64,000 nucleotides of DNA from Rhyzopertha dominica (GCA_025024175.1 QCXZ01000137.1:20150001-20214000); one strand, 5' to 3'. Positions 44,801-55,699 are shown, numbered from the stretch's first letter. A program made the numbers and translations. Notes: generated by a model from the sequence alone, not told the origin.

Positions 44801-44985
44801 AAGTTCAAGAACAGTTGCATAAGGCATATGAGCGCAATAAGAAATTTTATGATCTCAGGAAAAGAGATGTAACTTTCTGTGAAGGTGAACGCGTTTGGCG
44901 AAGGAATAAAGTTTTATCGGATGCTTCGCGCTACCTTTCGTCAAAATTGTCACCAAAATATGTTTTGAATGTATGTTTGAAGTGA
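41839..44985 (+). pseudogene. Gypsy Pol: protease, RT, RNase H, integrase (two shifts, early stop)
   Basis: Protease has ALFDSGASHSVIG. The frame then breaks at TAG 42,250; the next frame carries the start of RT (LNTELDKMLAQGVIEPSHGA), and the original frame returns at a nine-A run near 42,670. The RT core has DYRFCFDGRKLN, DLRSAFWQIPLD and CYLDDIIVI. RNase H has IQCDASDVGLGG. The integrase has a zinc site (HGGF, CKVCGQQK), IAVDIMGPFPK, IICDNGTVF and the Glu in CNFVEMVNR, spacing DD35E. A TGA at 44,983 precedes ~35 further in-frame codons (NLENLDGSDAGNWHV). The A-run shift could be a sequencing error. All catalytic residues are present. Confidence 0.85.
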
Positions 44986-45524
44986 TTATCGCGAGTAGTA
45001 TATAATCTAGAAAATTTAGACGGCTCAGACGCAGGTAATTGGCATGTCAGACATGAAACAATATCTGGGTTCAAATTTTGATGTTTCAGTGGGTTAAATA
45101 AAACTCTACCATGCATCTAGTTTTAGTATCCGCGGAGTAGGTTAGATTAGAATTAGCATGCATGCTGTAAATTATTAGGTAGAATAGGATAGGTGTGTAT
45201 AGTTTTCCTGTTATATGTTAATCGTTGTCCAAGTAATTTAACAATCAGGTTTGAGTAAGAGACTTTCCCGAACTAGGCACTTCCCGCACTTCTCGATTTT
45301 GACGCCTTGTGGCCGGATGGTACACGCAGATACCACAATACTCTATAATCNGGAAAATAACTTGTATATAGATATACTTCGTGTTTTTATATGTTAGTTA
45401 AAATATGTAACTTAAATGCATTTCCGGGAGATTAAAACATTTCAAAAAAAAAAAAAACTTTTATATATTTTTCTACGTGTTACTTGCTTGCTTATTTGTT
45501 CAGCTCACCGTAAGTTCGCTTCTT

Positions 45525-45536
45525 GGGAGGAGGTGG
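45525..45536 (+). promoter_or_regulatory. Gypsy polypurine tract
   Basis: GGGAGGAGGTGG abuts the 3' LTR, at the expected site of plus-strand priming. Confidence 0.7.
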
Positions 45537-46558
45537 TATAACATTTATTTTATCATTTTACATAATCAACAAATTGAAGGAAACAAATACTATACATGCA
45601 TACATTATTCGTACTTAAACTAACACTATTTGCTGTCTTTCCTGAAATGAAATGTTATTATTACTTCATGTTGTAAAATAATTACTTACCTGTATGAGTA
45701 ACCTGGGTTGCCTACGTGAGGTTTAAAATTGAATATCTTCCTTTCATTATCACCTTTTCACTTGGCCATGCTTTTCACAAAAACCAGCATTCTGTGACTG
45801 GCATCGAAAGACGGAGCACACATTTATTAAGACGTGATTTGAATAACCCAAATTGTGATCCATATGTTAAGATCATAAAATTGTTAAGAGCATCCGTCAT
45901 ACACGCCATTTAACAAATAACAATATCTTGCAAATTGTTATATTTTGGGAGAAAGACCTTCAACAAGTGAGGTAACCTTGTGTGAAATCATTGTTACTGT
46001 GTAATTTATTTCCAAAATGTATTAGGGTCTTTTGGTGGAGGCCTAGCGCCAGTATCCAGTACAAATTTTCTATTAAACACTTATCACCTGGAATATCAAA
46101 AACTTGGTTCGAGTCCGAAGCAGCAGTTCCGTCTAGGAAAACTGATTCCCAGTAACAGCCATTTTGTGAACTCCAATATCTGGACAGGAAACAGCTAAGT
46201 TAAATTTATATAGTTACATCATAGCGGTCAGTATTTAACCATCTTTTATCAGATACTTTGGTTTTACTGTGAATGAATGTTAGCCCGTTCAAAGCTTTGA
46301 TAGGGATACCGCTTTTGTTCTTATAAGACAAATTTACCTAAATAGTTATCACAGCTGTAGTAACACCGTAAATAAAATACTTATTTCAACCGGACCGGCG
46401 ATCGCTTATTTTTTTTGTCTGCACTCTGATTTCCAATTTTTAGTGTCTGTGTAAAATTGGTGGCGCCCTTAAGAAATCATATTAAAATCCACGACCCCGC
46501 TCTAACCGAACAACTAGCTGCCGTCGCGTTGTGTAACAAGTGAAATTTTTACATTACA
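45537..46558 (+). repeat. Gypsy 3' LTR
   Basis: Same ends as the 5' LTR. A 65-codon frame without ATG occurs in both LTRs, simply because the copies match. Confidence 0.9.
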
Positions 46559-46562
46559 TAGC

Positions 46563-47251
46563 GTCCGACGATTACGAACACATAAAAAAGCTAGATTCAT
46601 GAAGTGGTATACCCGTCTTTTAAGGTTTTATTGCAGCCGTAACATATTTTAACTCCAATAATGAGGGAGTGATTACTTACCACTTCAGCTCCCTTTAGAA
46701 AATTCCGACAAACAGATCATAAATTATTGAGATGTACCCAGGATACGCATTGCTTCAGTGCCGGATTCAGCCCACTTGAATATGGGTTAAGGGCTTTTCA
46801 TAAAATCTACTAACAAGTAAGGACACGAATATGTGTAATGAATATTATACAAAGTCATATCTGAAAAACTAAAGACTGTTGCAATTGTAGCACATCTTTT
46901 TCTCTAAACAGGATGTAGACGATCCTAATTAAGGCTCGGCACAATTGTCCCTTGCCCAACAGAATACCGCTTTTCACATTTCCTGACCCTGTATACCAGA
47001 CGGGGGCTCGTACTCGTGACCCCCAATAACTGCCCATTGTAGAAGTATTTAACTTTTTAAACAATAGCAGAGCAATATAACCTTATTTCCTTTGGAATAC
47101 TTTAATTGGTTGATAGAGTATCGACAAAATACTATCATTTGGACTCATTTATAACGGATGTTATTTGTAGTATTAGATGCTGCACCCTGCAGAGTACAAC
47201 ATAAAAAATAGCTTATTCTTGTTACAGAGTGCGGAGAAAGGCCTAGTGATA
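46563..47251. other. No recognised gene
   Basis: Flank of the gypsy insertion, with no clear motif. It leads into the GPCR exon. Confidence 0.4.
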
Positions 47252-47680
47252 ATGTACAACATTACCCTCTTTACCATACTCATGGAAGAGCCCAACATAA
47301 CCACACCTGCTGGAGAAGTTTGCAATTGTAACGTTCCATTCGTAGAGGAATATTCTAAAACACTGCACGGATATGCCTCTATAGTCGTGTGTACGATTGG
47401 GATAATCTTCCATGCTATAAATATAAGAGTCTTCATACAGAGAGACGACATATCAGGTTCGATTAATAAAATTTTAATAGGACTCGCTGCTGCCGACTTC
47501 CTTTTTGATAATTGAGTACATACCATTTGCATATTATTATTAGTTTTGACTGCAAAATGAAAGGAACTTTAGTTATCTTGGAGCTTTATATACGTTCCAT
47601 AATCATATAAGCCAAACACTGCATACAATTTCGATCGGTGTGATCCTTACGTTAGCAATATGGAGATACCTAGCCATAAG
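47252..47680 (+). pseudogene. Peptide GPCR exon (class A, DMSR/FMRFamide-receptor-like), decayed
   Basis: ATG 47,252 starts an extracellular segment with two N-glycosylation sequons (YNIT and PNIT) and cysteines (VCNCNVPF). TM1 follows (YASIVVCTIGIIFHAINI), then INKILIGLAAADFL for TM2. A one-base shift near 47,507 leads to IEYIPFAYYY with two stops, and then HISQTLHTISIGVILTLAIW RYLAIR for TM3 and its cytoplasmic end. A GTGAGT donor begins at 47,681. The EYIPFA and HTISI..LT.A.WRY pattern is that of insect myosuppressin or related peptide receptors, where WRY takes the place of DRY. TM4-7 were not found, and the Tigger relic follows. One shift and two stops make it a pseudogene or badly damaged allele. 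Confidence 0.6.
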
Positions 47681-47869
47681 GTGAGTGTACAAAAGTGTTT
47701 CAATTAACATTGAAATTGTACATTACTTATCCACACTTACCGCTAAATTATTTAAGCAAAAAGGTATTTTTTATAAATCAGAAGCAATTTGGTTTTTCCT
47801 TATTAATCGTTGAGGATACAAATTAATTTTATAGTATCAGGATTGAGGCTACTGCTTATAACGGTAACA

Positions 47870-49593
47870 GTCTGTGTGTTTGTGTATAGAATTTCTAGAA
47901 ACAATTTATCTAGTTTTACCGGGACGTCAACAAAACTGACCTCTCTTCATGAAAAGATGGAGAAAATACTGATGATGTGGGTGATAGAGAAGCAGCTTCA
48001 AGGAGGAACCTTAACACAAAGCATCATATGTGAGAAGGCACGAGCGATTTACCGTGATTTGCTGAAGCACATCCTACACACTTCCACAAACGAGGAATCC
48101 GAAGACTTGCTTTAAGTCAGTGGGGGCTGGTTTGACGACTTTAGGAAAAAGACCGGCATTTACTCCATCGTCAGGCATGGTGAGGCAGCTAGTTCGGATG
48201 TGAAGGCAGCTGAAGTTTACATCAAAAAATTTTTCCGAACTGATAGAAGTCAAAGGATACATCCCCCAGCAAGTCTGCAACTGTGACGAGACCGGGCTTT
48301 TCTGGAAAAGAATGCCAAGTAGGACCTACATAACTGCAGAGGAGAAGACGATGCCAGGTCACAAACCCATGAAAGATAGATTACCTCTAGCACTTTGCGC
48401 CAATGCGAGTGGCGACTGCAAAATCAAGCCTCTGCTAGTATACCATTCGGAAAATCCCGGAGCCTTTAAGTCACATAAGATTTTAAAAGAAAAACTGCAA
48501 GTTATGTGAAGGGCAAATCCGAAGGAGTGGGTCACCAGGAAATTCTTTGTAGAGTGGATAAACCTGGTGTTTGGCGCTTCTGTTAAAAAATATCTACAGG
48601 AAAACAACCTACCCAGGCAAGCCCTCCTCGTCCTCGACAATGCCCCTACTCACCCACCAAATTTCGAAGATGATTTATTCGAAGAGTTCAAGTTTATAAA
48701 GGTAGACCACCCAACACCACTCCTATCTTGAGAATACAAACCTTACCCTTCGAGGGTTCTGGAAAGACCACTTTAACATCGTGATATGCCTAAGAATTAT
48801 TGATGACAACGTGACCTTAATCTCTGCATGGAAGAAGCTATGGCCTGAGGCTGTAGGTAAAAGGGCCTTCGAAGGATTGGAACCCGAAATGCCAGTGGTA
48901 GAGGAGATTGTTTCTCTAGCAAAATCCATGGGTCTAGAGATGGAGGAGATAGATGTGAACGAACTCGTCGAGTAACAGTCTCAGGAGCTGACAACCGAGG
49001 AATTACAGTATCCACATTCACAGCAGCAAACGGTGGTTCAACGAAGAATTAGTTTTGAAGAGGAGCCAGAGATGGAGGAGGTTATCTCTACAAGAGATAT
49101 AAAGGAGATCTTGGGAATGTGGGAGTAAGTTGAAGAGTTCGTGGATAAAAATCACCCCGAAAAAGAAACAACTGGTCATGCATCGGGGTTGTTCAACGAA
49201 ACTTGCCTAACTCATTTATGCAATATCCTGAAAGGAAGGAAGAAACAAACCTCCTTGGACAATTTTTTTAAAAGGTCTGCAGGCGAAAATGAATAAAGCT
49301 AAGACCAACGACGAAAATTAAGCGCTNTCGTTAAGCACTTTACTTTTTCTTTTATTAAGTTTTTATAGAATACATATGTATTTCTTATTTATAAATAAAT
49401 GTTTCTTCTTGTAAATACATTTTTATCATTGAAAAATACTTAACAAAAACAACTGAGGTGGTTTTTCGGCATCTGGAACGGATTAATGGCATTTTAATTA
49501 ATTTCAATGGGGAAAATTGCTTTGAGATAGGAGCAATTTGACATACGAGCAAAGTTCCGAAACGAATTAAACTCGTATGTCGAGGTACCACTG
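47870..49593 (+). mobile_element. Tigger-like element, left end missing
   Basis: The right end (49,560-49,593) in reverse complement reads CAGTGGTACCTCGACATACG, a typical Tigger terminus. No matching left terminus was found, so the 5' end is truncated. The body holds a frameshifted pogo/Tigger transposase. Confidence 0.7.
47890..49295 (+). pseudogene. Tigger-like transposase, multiply frameshifted
   Basis: Parts in order: KMEKILMMWVIEKQLQ and SGGWFDDFRKKTGIYS (CENP-B-like DNA binding), AASSDVKAAEVYIKKF, then the DDE_1 core with VCNCDETGLFWKKM-like sequence (first Asp), MPSRTYITAEEKTMPGHKP, LPLALCANASGDCKIKPLLV, LLVLDNAPTHPP (second Asp) and a damaged NTTPIL region where the third catalytic residue should follow. 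Later pieces are FNIVICLRIIDDNVTLISAW and a Glu-rich tail. It ends with KKQTSLDNFFKRSAGENE, which contains a PCNA-binding PIP-box pattern (QxxLxxFF). At least six frame changes or stops; not functional. Confidence 0.75.
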
Positions 49594-49639
49594 AACAGGT
49601 AAACTTCATATGGAAAAAACATTAGAGTGAAAACAAATC

Positions 49640-50313
49640 ATGCAAGTTCCTAATTGTATCATTCAGGCGTTGAAGTTAGGTAATATTCCAGATGAATCCG
49701 TAAACGTATGCTTAGCCTGAATAACGGATTCGACAATTGCACAATATCGTATAGGGTTGCGTCTATGGTGGCAGTTCTATAAGGATAATAATGTTGGCAT
49801 GTTCAACGCTTCGATACTGCTAGCATTAAAATTTTTCACTGCGCACTTTAATCAAGGCCGCGCTTTTAGCTCTTTCAATTCATACAGGGCAGCATTGTCT
49901 CAGATTCTTGCTTCTTACTTCAGCAATGATTTCAGAATCAAACAATTTTTTAAGGGTTTATTTAAGTTGCTTAGCACTAACATAAAGGACATAGAAATTC
50001 TTTTTGATAGAGTGGAAATTATAATTAAGAAGCGACTCAAGACGTCAAGTACAGCGAAAATCCAGCCTAACCTCATTCTGCCGTTTTACAGCCATGATGT
50101 TAACATTTGCCCGGCGGAAACTGCATTATCATACCTAGAAAGAACAAGATATATTAGGGGGTCAATTAATAGTTTATTCATTACACTCAAAAAACCATAC
50201 AGGACTGCCACAATCCAATCCATTAGCAGGTGGTTAAAAAAAATCCTCAAAAGAAGCGTAATTAACACTAGCATCTTTGACACAATCCGAGCTGCAGATG
50301 GCTGGACAGAATA
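49640..50313 (+). pseudogene. Tyrosine recombinase of a YR element, catalytic boxes deleted
   Basis: Open from 49,757 to 50,312. An N-terminal core-binding region (TIAQYRIGLRLWWQFYKDNN, LALKFFTAHFNQGRAFSSFN, YRAALSQILASYF) is followed by KQFFKGLFKLLS. The next recognisable part, EIIIKKRLKTSSTAKIQPNL, normally lies after box I, so the box I Arg segment is missing. ALSYLERTRYIRG and SLFITLKKPYRTATIQSISR follow. The frame ends SIFDTIRAADGWTE, which skips the box II HxxR segment expected between SIF and the later GW. Two internal deletions therefore removed the catalytic residues while keeping frame. Probably from a DIRS-like or Crypton-like element. Confidence 0.65.
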
Positions 50314-51080
50314 ACCAAAAACCTTTACAAAACCTGCTGGTTAATAGTAGGCTGTCCTTCGCTAATATGGTATCAAATTCTTAAAAAAAAACACTAGATC
50401 ACGTTGATTATGTTTACATGGCTGTTACATTTCATTACGTTAGTTAAATGTTACCTACTTCGTTGTTATTGTGCAAGAAATTTGTTGTTCTCATTTCACA
50501 ATAAATATATTATTACTACAAAATAATTGTTGCAACGTTCTTATTTACGAGACGTGGCTGAAATATAATTAAACAAACTTACCTAAGTGAAGTTAAATCC
50601 TTGTAGTCAATAAGAACCCTCCCCGTTCCTGCCCTGATGGTTGGAACAATAGTACTTTAAATAGGAATGACTACTTGTCAAACTCATACGGATGGTGCCG
50701 GTGCTGCCAGCTGCGGTTATTTTACTTTGAATTGTGTGTAGGCTGACGCCAATCGGAGATACTGCATGAGTCTTATTTACTTCCACGGGGCTTCATATAA
50801 TTAGGATTAAACATATACTTAGGTAAATTCATTTTATCGTTTAATTTTTGTTGTTATTGTGTTCTTAAATAAAGGTACTACTTTCTTTCGTAGTCTATTA
50901 GAAAAAGAAGTCTGTGCTATTAAATAACAACCAGAGAGGTATATTTGCAGTGCCTTAAATGAAAAAAAATATGTCAATAACATTTTTTTTCTTTAATGCT
51001 ATATGTCACAATTATTTGAAGTCACTGCCCACGTTAATAGACTCTGTCCACTTTAAGTACTTTAGAGTGTTACTTTTACA
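50314..51080. other. No recognised gene
   Basis: AT-rich flank before the next gypsy element. Confidence 0.4.
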
Positions 51081-51084
51081 TACA
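51081..51084 (+). repeat. Target-site duplication TACA, left copy
   Basis: TACA also follows the 3' LTR at 56,943-56,946. Confidence 0.75.
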
Positions 51085-51524
51085 TGTCGGCGCCAAGTCC
51101 ACCCATGGTCCACGCCACTGTAAAATCTCCGCCTATGATTAGTTCTAACCGAATAAGTTGTTTTGTTTATTTAAAAGTTTTGTTTGATTTTATATAATAC
51201 TGCGAACGCGTCAGAAATGGTCTGGCGAACGGAACGGCGCTCCGACAAAACCATAATATAAACAAAGACATCTGTTGCATTGGAGAGTGGGCATTTGGAG
51301 ATTTGAATGCAGATTCTGATTAGAGCTTTGGGCAAGCGGTGGTTTTTGGGTCGGAGCGTCGGATCGTTTACGTTTTGCAGCAATTATTCGTACTTAGTTA
51401 ATTAACGTTTTAAATAAGTGTTTATTGGCTCCAATTGTTTATTAATTTTGTGTTGTGGACAATAAATTTATATTTTGGGCGGACTTACTGAGTTTACGTT
51501 CGTAACCGCCCCTATATTCCGACA
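51085..51524 (+). repeat. Gypsy 5' LTR
   Basis: Starts TGTCGGCGCC and ends TTCCGACA. TCAGAAGTGGGAT follows and probably serves as primer-binding site, with tRNA uncertain. Confidence 0.9.
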
Positions 51525-51624
51525 TCAGAAGTGGGATATTCAACCCTCTACGTTCGCAGTAGTGTGTGGTGACTTTTATAAAAAAAAACTAGTGTGACTT
51601 TTGTGTGCTGTACAAATTGGAGTG

Positions 51625-54600
51625 ATGCCGCGAAAAAGAAGTAAAACAACAGCAGCTGAACAATCATCATCACATCAAAATGCTACTGAAGATGAGGCTT
51701 TGGGGCGCATTCGCTTATTAGAGCAGCAGATGATAAATGTTGGACATAGAAGTACTCCGATGATGACACTACCTGTGTTTGAGCCTACTTCCAAGTATGC
51801 AGACCCTGAAGGATGGTGTGCCATTGTCGACATGTGGGTTACAAAGTATCAACCTGATGAGATGACACTCGTGATGGCGTTGTCTAATGCTTTGAAAGGA
51901 GAATCTGCAAGTTGGTTAATATCAGCTAAGCCTACGGAAAAATCTTGGCCAACAATACGTGCTGAATTTCTGGCAGTTTTTGAAAAACCAATCGACCCGA
52001 TTGAACAGTTTGCTGAAGCTGTTAACGGAAAACCACAAGTCTCTGAAGATACGCCTTTGATAGATGAAATGTTAAATTCCATGCGTATCATACTTGGGCT
52101 GCTGAAAAACAGAAGAAGTGACGAGGAATTTGCCGTTCTTGTGGCCTGTTACTTCGGTTCCACCAAAAATAGTTTCGTTCGACGTCAGTATCAAAGTGAA
52201 CGCCCAAAGGACGCCAAAGAAATGTGTACGATGTTGCAAGGGAGGGTGACCAAACGTTCGTCGCCATTTCCCTCCGGTCATCACACTGGATGGAAGCGAC
52301 GAGCCGTTTCACCACCTACAAAGAATGACAAAACATCGTTCCAAGGAAAATGTCACAAATGTGGACGCGTTGGACATCGTGCAGCCCAGTGTAGGAGCAG
52401 TCAGAGGGGGTTGCTGCCACGAACTTCGAAGGGTAGCCATCAAGCAGAGTCGAAGGATGTCATCTGTTTCAAGTGCAGAAAACCTGGTCACATTGCACCC
52501 AATTGTACCGACGACACCCGCAAGGCGAAGACAGGGGTTCCCGAGAGACGAGTGAATCTGTGTGAGAGGAGCATTCTACCAGAAGGAACATTGAAACTTA
52601 AATCCGGTGAGATCTTTCCTTTTCTGTTTGATACTGGGTCAGATTGTTCATTAGTTAAAGAAGCTGTAGCTCACCATCTTGATGGAAAACGTTTTAATAA
52701 TGTAACTTGTTTAAAAGGTGTTGGTTGTGGCTCTTTTATGTGTTGTTGTCAAATTCTAACTACAGTTGAAGTAGGGCAGTTGTTAGTTGAACTGCTGTTT
52801 TATGTCGTACCTGAAGATTTTATGTCAGCAAATGTAATAGGTAAAGATCTTATAGAGCAACAGATTCGGGTAGAAATTGGGTCAGATGGTTTGAAGTTCA
52901 CTCGTGAATTAAATGTACAGTTGTGTGAAAAGAATGATATAGATCTAAATACTATTGATACTGATGTAAATTTAGTTGACAAACAGCCTTTGATATCACT
53001 CCTTTCAAAATATTTAGATAATTTTGTAATTGGTGTTCCGAAAACACGTGTAAAGACAGGTGAATTTGAAATTCGATTGCGAGACCCAAACAAACTTGTG
53101 CAACGAAGACCATACCGACTTGCACCTGCAGAGCGCGAAATAGTTCGAGCAAAAATGGAACAGCTTTTGAATGCCAATATTATTCGGCCCAGTTCATCTC
53201 CTTATTCAAGTCCCATATTACTTGTGAAAAAGAAAGATGGTACTGATCGCGTATGCGTTGATTTTAGGGAACTAAATTCTAATACCGTAGCAGATAACTA
53301 CCCTTTACCTTTGATTAGTGATCAGATTAACAGACTACACGGAGCTTTTTATTTTACGTCTTTGGATATGGCTGCCGGTTTTCATCAAATACCGGTTCAT
53401 CCAAATTCTATCGAGAAAACCTCTTTTGTGACACCAGATGGAAAATTTGAATATTTAACAATGCCTTTTGGGGTACGAAACGGACCATCTGTTTATCAAA
53501 GATGCATTGACAAAGCCCTTGGAGATTTGCGAAACAATATTGCAGTTGTGTACATTGATGACGTATTAATACCGTCAAGTTCAATTGTAGAAGGCTTAGA
53601 ACGACTGGAAATTGTTATGACAGCATTGGCGAAAGCAGGATTTTCATTTAATCTACAAAAATGCAAATTCCTTAAATCTGAAATTGAATACCTGGGCTAT
53701 TTGGTGAAATCTGGTAAGATACGTCCTAACCCGCGAAAAACAGCTGCTCTCGTAAATTCTGCAATACCAAAAACATCTACTCAAGTGCGTCAATTTTTGG
53801 GCTTAGCATCTTATTTCCGTCAGTTTATTAAATATTTTTCTAGGATAGCAGCACCTTTATATCGATTAACTGCATCTACTACGAAGAAAATAGAATGGAC
53901 CTCAAAACACGATGAAGCACGAAATACAATAATTCAGTTGCTTACTTCAGAACCAGTTCTTGCTATTTTTGATCCGAATCTTCCAATAGAATTGCATACT
54001 GATGCGAGTAGTGACGGTTACGGTGCGGTTTTGTTTAATAAAAGAGATTGTAAACTTCATCCCGTTGCTTACTTTAGTAAACGTACTACCGAACCAGAAT
54101 CTCGATACCATTCATATGAATTAGAAACATTGGCTGTGGTCAATGCCGTTAAACATTTTAGACATTTCCTTGTACAACGACATTTTATAGTTGTCACAGA
54201 CTGCAATTCATTAAAAGCATCCCGAACAAAGCGAGATTTAACTCCAAGAGCACATCGTTGGTGGGCATTTTTACAGGCTTTTGATTTTGATATTCTTTAC
54301 CGTGACGGAAAACGCATGAAACATGCCGACTTCTTTTCACGCAATCCACCACAAATAAACAACGAGAACGTGAGCTCAGATTCAACTAAGTCAGCAGCAA
54401 TAACGAAAACAGTTCAGAACATTGACCTATATAAAGATTGGTTAGCTGTAGCCCAACAACGTGACAGTGAAATAAACAAAACAGTTACCGCACTCCGAGC
54501 AAATGAACTTGATCCTGACATAGCCAAAACATATGACATCAGAAATAATATTTTGTATCGAAAAATTCAACGAAACCATCGATCGTATTGTCTACCAGTT

Positions 54601-54630
54601 GCCAAATTCTATGGCTTGGACTGTAATTAA
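51625..54630 (+). CDS. Gypsy Gag-Pol: capsid, nucleocapsid, protease, RT, RNase H
   Basis: ATG 51,625 (MPRKRSKTTAAEQSSS); the frame is open from 51,601, but no earlier ATG exists. The capsid-like region carries LPVFEPTSKYADPEGWCAIV. Two complete zinc knuckles are CHKCGRVGHRAAQC (243-256) and CFKCRKPGHIAPNC (281-294). Protease: FLFDTGSDCSLV (Asp 336). RT: CVDFRELNSNTV, FTSLDMAAGFHQIPV and VYIDDVLI (about 643-650). RNase H: LHTDASSDGYGAVLF (Asp 793). Gag and Pol share one frame, so no recoding is needed here. The frame ends at 54,630, in the linker before the integrase zinc site, because of a one-base change near 54,600. Confidence 0.85.
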   Translation: MPRKRSKTTAAEQSSSHQNATEDEALGRIRLLEQQMINVGHRSTPMMTLPVFEPTSKYADPEGWCAIVDMWVTKYQPDEMTLVMALSNALKGESASWLISAKPTEKSWPTIRAEFLAVFEKPIDPIEQFAEAVNGKPQVSEDTPLIDEMLNSMRIILGLLKNRRSDEEFAVLVACYFGSTKNSFVRRQYQSERPKDAKEMCTMLQGRVTKRSSPFPSGHHTGWKRRAVSPPTKNDKTSFQGKCHKCGRVGHRAAQCRSSQRGLLPRTSKGSHQAESKDVICFKCRKPGHIAPNCTDDTRKAKTGVPERRVNLCERSILPEGTLKLKSGEIFPFLFDTGSDCSLVKEAVAHHLDGKRFNNVTCLKGVGCGSFMCCCQILTTVEVGQLLVELLFYVVPEDFMSANVIGKDLIEQQIRVEIGSDGLKFTRELNVQLCEKNDIDLNTIDTDVNLVDKQPLISLLSKYLDNFVIGVPKTRVKTGEFEIRLRDPNKLVQRRPYRLAPAEREIVRAKMEQLLNANIIRPSSSPYSSPILLVKKKDGTDRVCVDFRELNSNTVADNYPLPLISDQINRLHGAFYFTSLDMAAGFHQIPVHPNSIEKTSFVTPDGKFEYLTMPFGVRNGPSVYQRCIDKALGDLRNNIAVVYIDDVLIPSSSIVEGLERLEIVMTALAKAGFSFNLQKCKFLKSEIEYLGYLVKSGKIRPNPRKTAALVNSAIPKTSTQVRQFLGLASYFRQFIKYFSRIAAPLYRLTASTTKKIEWTSKHDEARNTIIQLLTSEPVLAIFDPNLPIELHTDASSDGYGAVLFNKRDCKLHPVAYFSKRTTEPESRYHSYELETLAVVNAVKHFRHFLVQRHFIVVTDCNSLKASRTKRDLTPRAHRWWAFLQAFDFDILYRDGKRMKHADFFSRNPPQINNENVSSDSTKSAAITKTVQNIDLYKDWLAVAQQRDSEINKTVTALRANELDPDIAKTYDIRNNILYRKIQRNHRSYCLPVAKFYGLDCN

Positions 54631-55699
54631 TCACGTACATACCGACTTGAAACATTTAGGTTGGGAAAAGACGTTGGAGAAAATTTACGAGCTTTATTGG
54701 TTTCCGCATATGTCACGTACCGTTCGCAAATTTGTTGATAATTGTTTAATTTGTAAAACTTCTAAGAACAAATCTGGGAAATCTCAAATTCAGATGCATC
54801 CAATTGCAAAAGTTTCACAACCCTGGCATACTATTCATGTGGATATTTCAGGAAAATTAACGGGAAAGAGTGATACCAAAGAGTATGTTTTTGTCATCAT
54901 TGACGCTTTTACTAAATTTGTTTTTCTGAAACGCATTAATTCGCTGACGGCAGATTGTGCTATTAATTGTCTGAAAGAATTTACCTATTTATTTGGGGCA
55001 CCCGTGCGCATTATTAGTGATCAGGGAAAATGTTTCACTAGTAGCAACTTTCGTGAATTTTGTACTAATTATAATGTTGAGTTGCATTTAATTGCCCATT
55101 GCACGAGTCGTGCTAATGGTCAAGTTGAGAGGGTTATGCAGACTTTAAAAAATACTTTCACGAGTATTGAAACGGAAAGTGATAAGACTTGGCAGGATAG
55201 TTTGGGTGAAGTGCAATTAGCAATTAATAGTACTAAACACAAAGTAACTGGATTTAGTCCTGCTGAGCTGTTATTTGGAGTTTCAATCCGTTCTTTGGAA
55301 TTACGTAAAATTACGTGTTCCGTCTTGGATGACACTCCTCTAGATTTTTCTGCTATTAGAACTGTTGCTAGTGAAAAGATTGTACGTTCTTCAGAACAGG
55401 ATGTTATTCGCAAAAATGCATTGAAAGCCACAGTACAACCCTTTTCCGTTGGTGATTTTGTGTTTAGTAAATCTAATGAGCGCATGATTTCTAAACTTGA
55501 CCGTAAATACAGAGGTCCGTTCAACATTGTTAAGGTAATTGATAACGATCGTTATGAATTGGTTCAACCTACAGAAAAAGGCAAAGGTCGAACCTTTAAG
55601 TTTGCCCACGATCAGCTGATTGCTGTTCCTGAAGCACAGGGTGACATTTCAGTTTTACCGGACATCTCTAGTGAGGATGGGTCCGTGTCGGCGGAATAA
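54602..55699 (+). CDS. Gypsy integrase, in the +1 frame relative to Gag-Pol
   Basis: The integrase continues in another frame from about 54,602 (PNSMAWTVINHVHTDLKHLG). The zinc site is H-x3-H (HVHTDLKH) and CLICK. The core has IHVDISGKL (first Asp), IISDQGKCF (second Asp) and ANGQVERVMQ (Glu), spacing DD35E. FSPAELLFGVSIRSLE follows. The C-terminal module reads FSVGDFVFSKSNERMISKLD and RKYRGPFNIVKVIDNDRYEL. It ends at TAA 55,697-55,699. All catalytic residues are intact. Because the LTRs match, the shift may be a recent inactivating mutation or a sequencing error; I see no classical slippery heptamer at the break. Confidence 0.8.
   Translation, partial: PNSMAWTVINHVHTDLKHLGWEKTLEKIYELYWFPHMSRTVRKFVDNCLICKTSKNKSGKSQIQMHPIAKVSQPWHTIHVDISGKLTGKSDTKEYVFVIIDAFTKFVFLKRINSLTADCAINCLKEFTYLFGAPVRIISDQGKCFTSSNFREFCTNYNVELHLIAHCTSRANGQVERVMQTLKNTFTSIETESDKTWQDSLGEVQLAINSTKHKVTGFSPAELLFGVSIRSLELRKITCSVLDDTPLDFSAIRTVASEKIVRSSEQDVIRKNALKATVQPFSVGDFVFSKSNERMISKLDRKYRGPFNIVKVIDNDRYELVQPTEKGKGRTFKFAHDQLIAVPEAQGDISVLPDISSEDGSVSAE

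Larger units (their letters stand above)
39165..46558 (+). mobile_element. Ty3/gypsy LTR retrotransposon, near complete
   Basis: LTRs at 39,165-40,188 (1,024 bp) and 45,537-46,558 (1,022 bp) differ at only about ten positions by eye, roughly 1%. A TAGC duplication flanks the element (39,161-39,164 and 46,559-46,562). The body has a primer-binding site, gag, protease, RT, RNase H and integrase in gypsy order, and a polypurine tract. No envelope-like gene. A few point defects (a shift inside gag, two in pol and one late stop) suggest it is young but damaged, or that some are sequencing errors. Confidence 0.9.

Noticed and set aside
51171..51383. 70-codon minus-strand ORF in both LTRs of the second gypsy element
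   Set aside because: Antisense within an LTR, no motif, duplicated only because the LTRs match.
54194..55609. Minus-strand ORFs opposite gypsy Pol
   Set aside because: Antisense shadows of a well-supported coding region.
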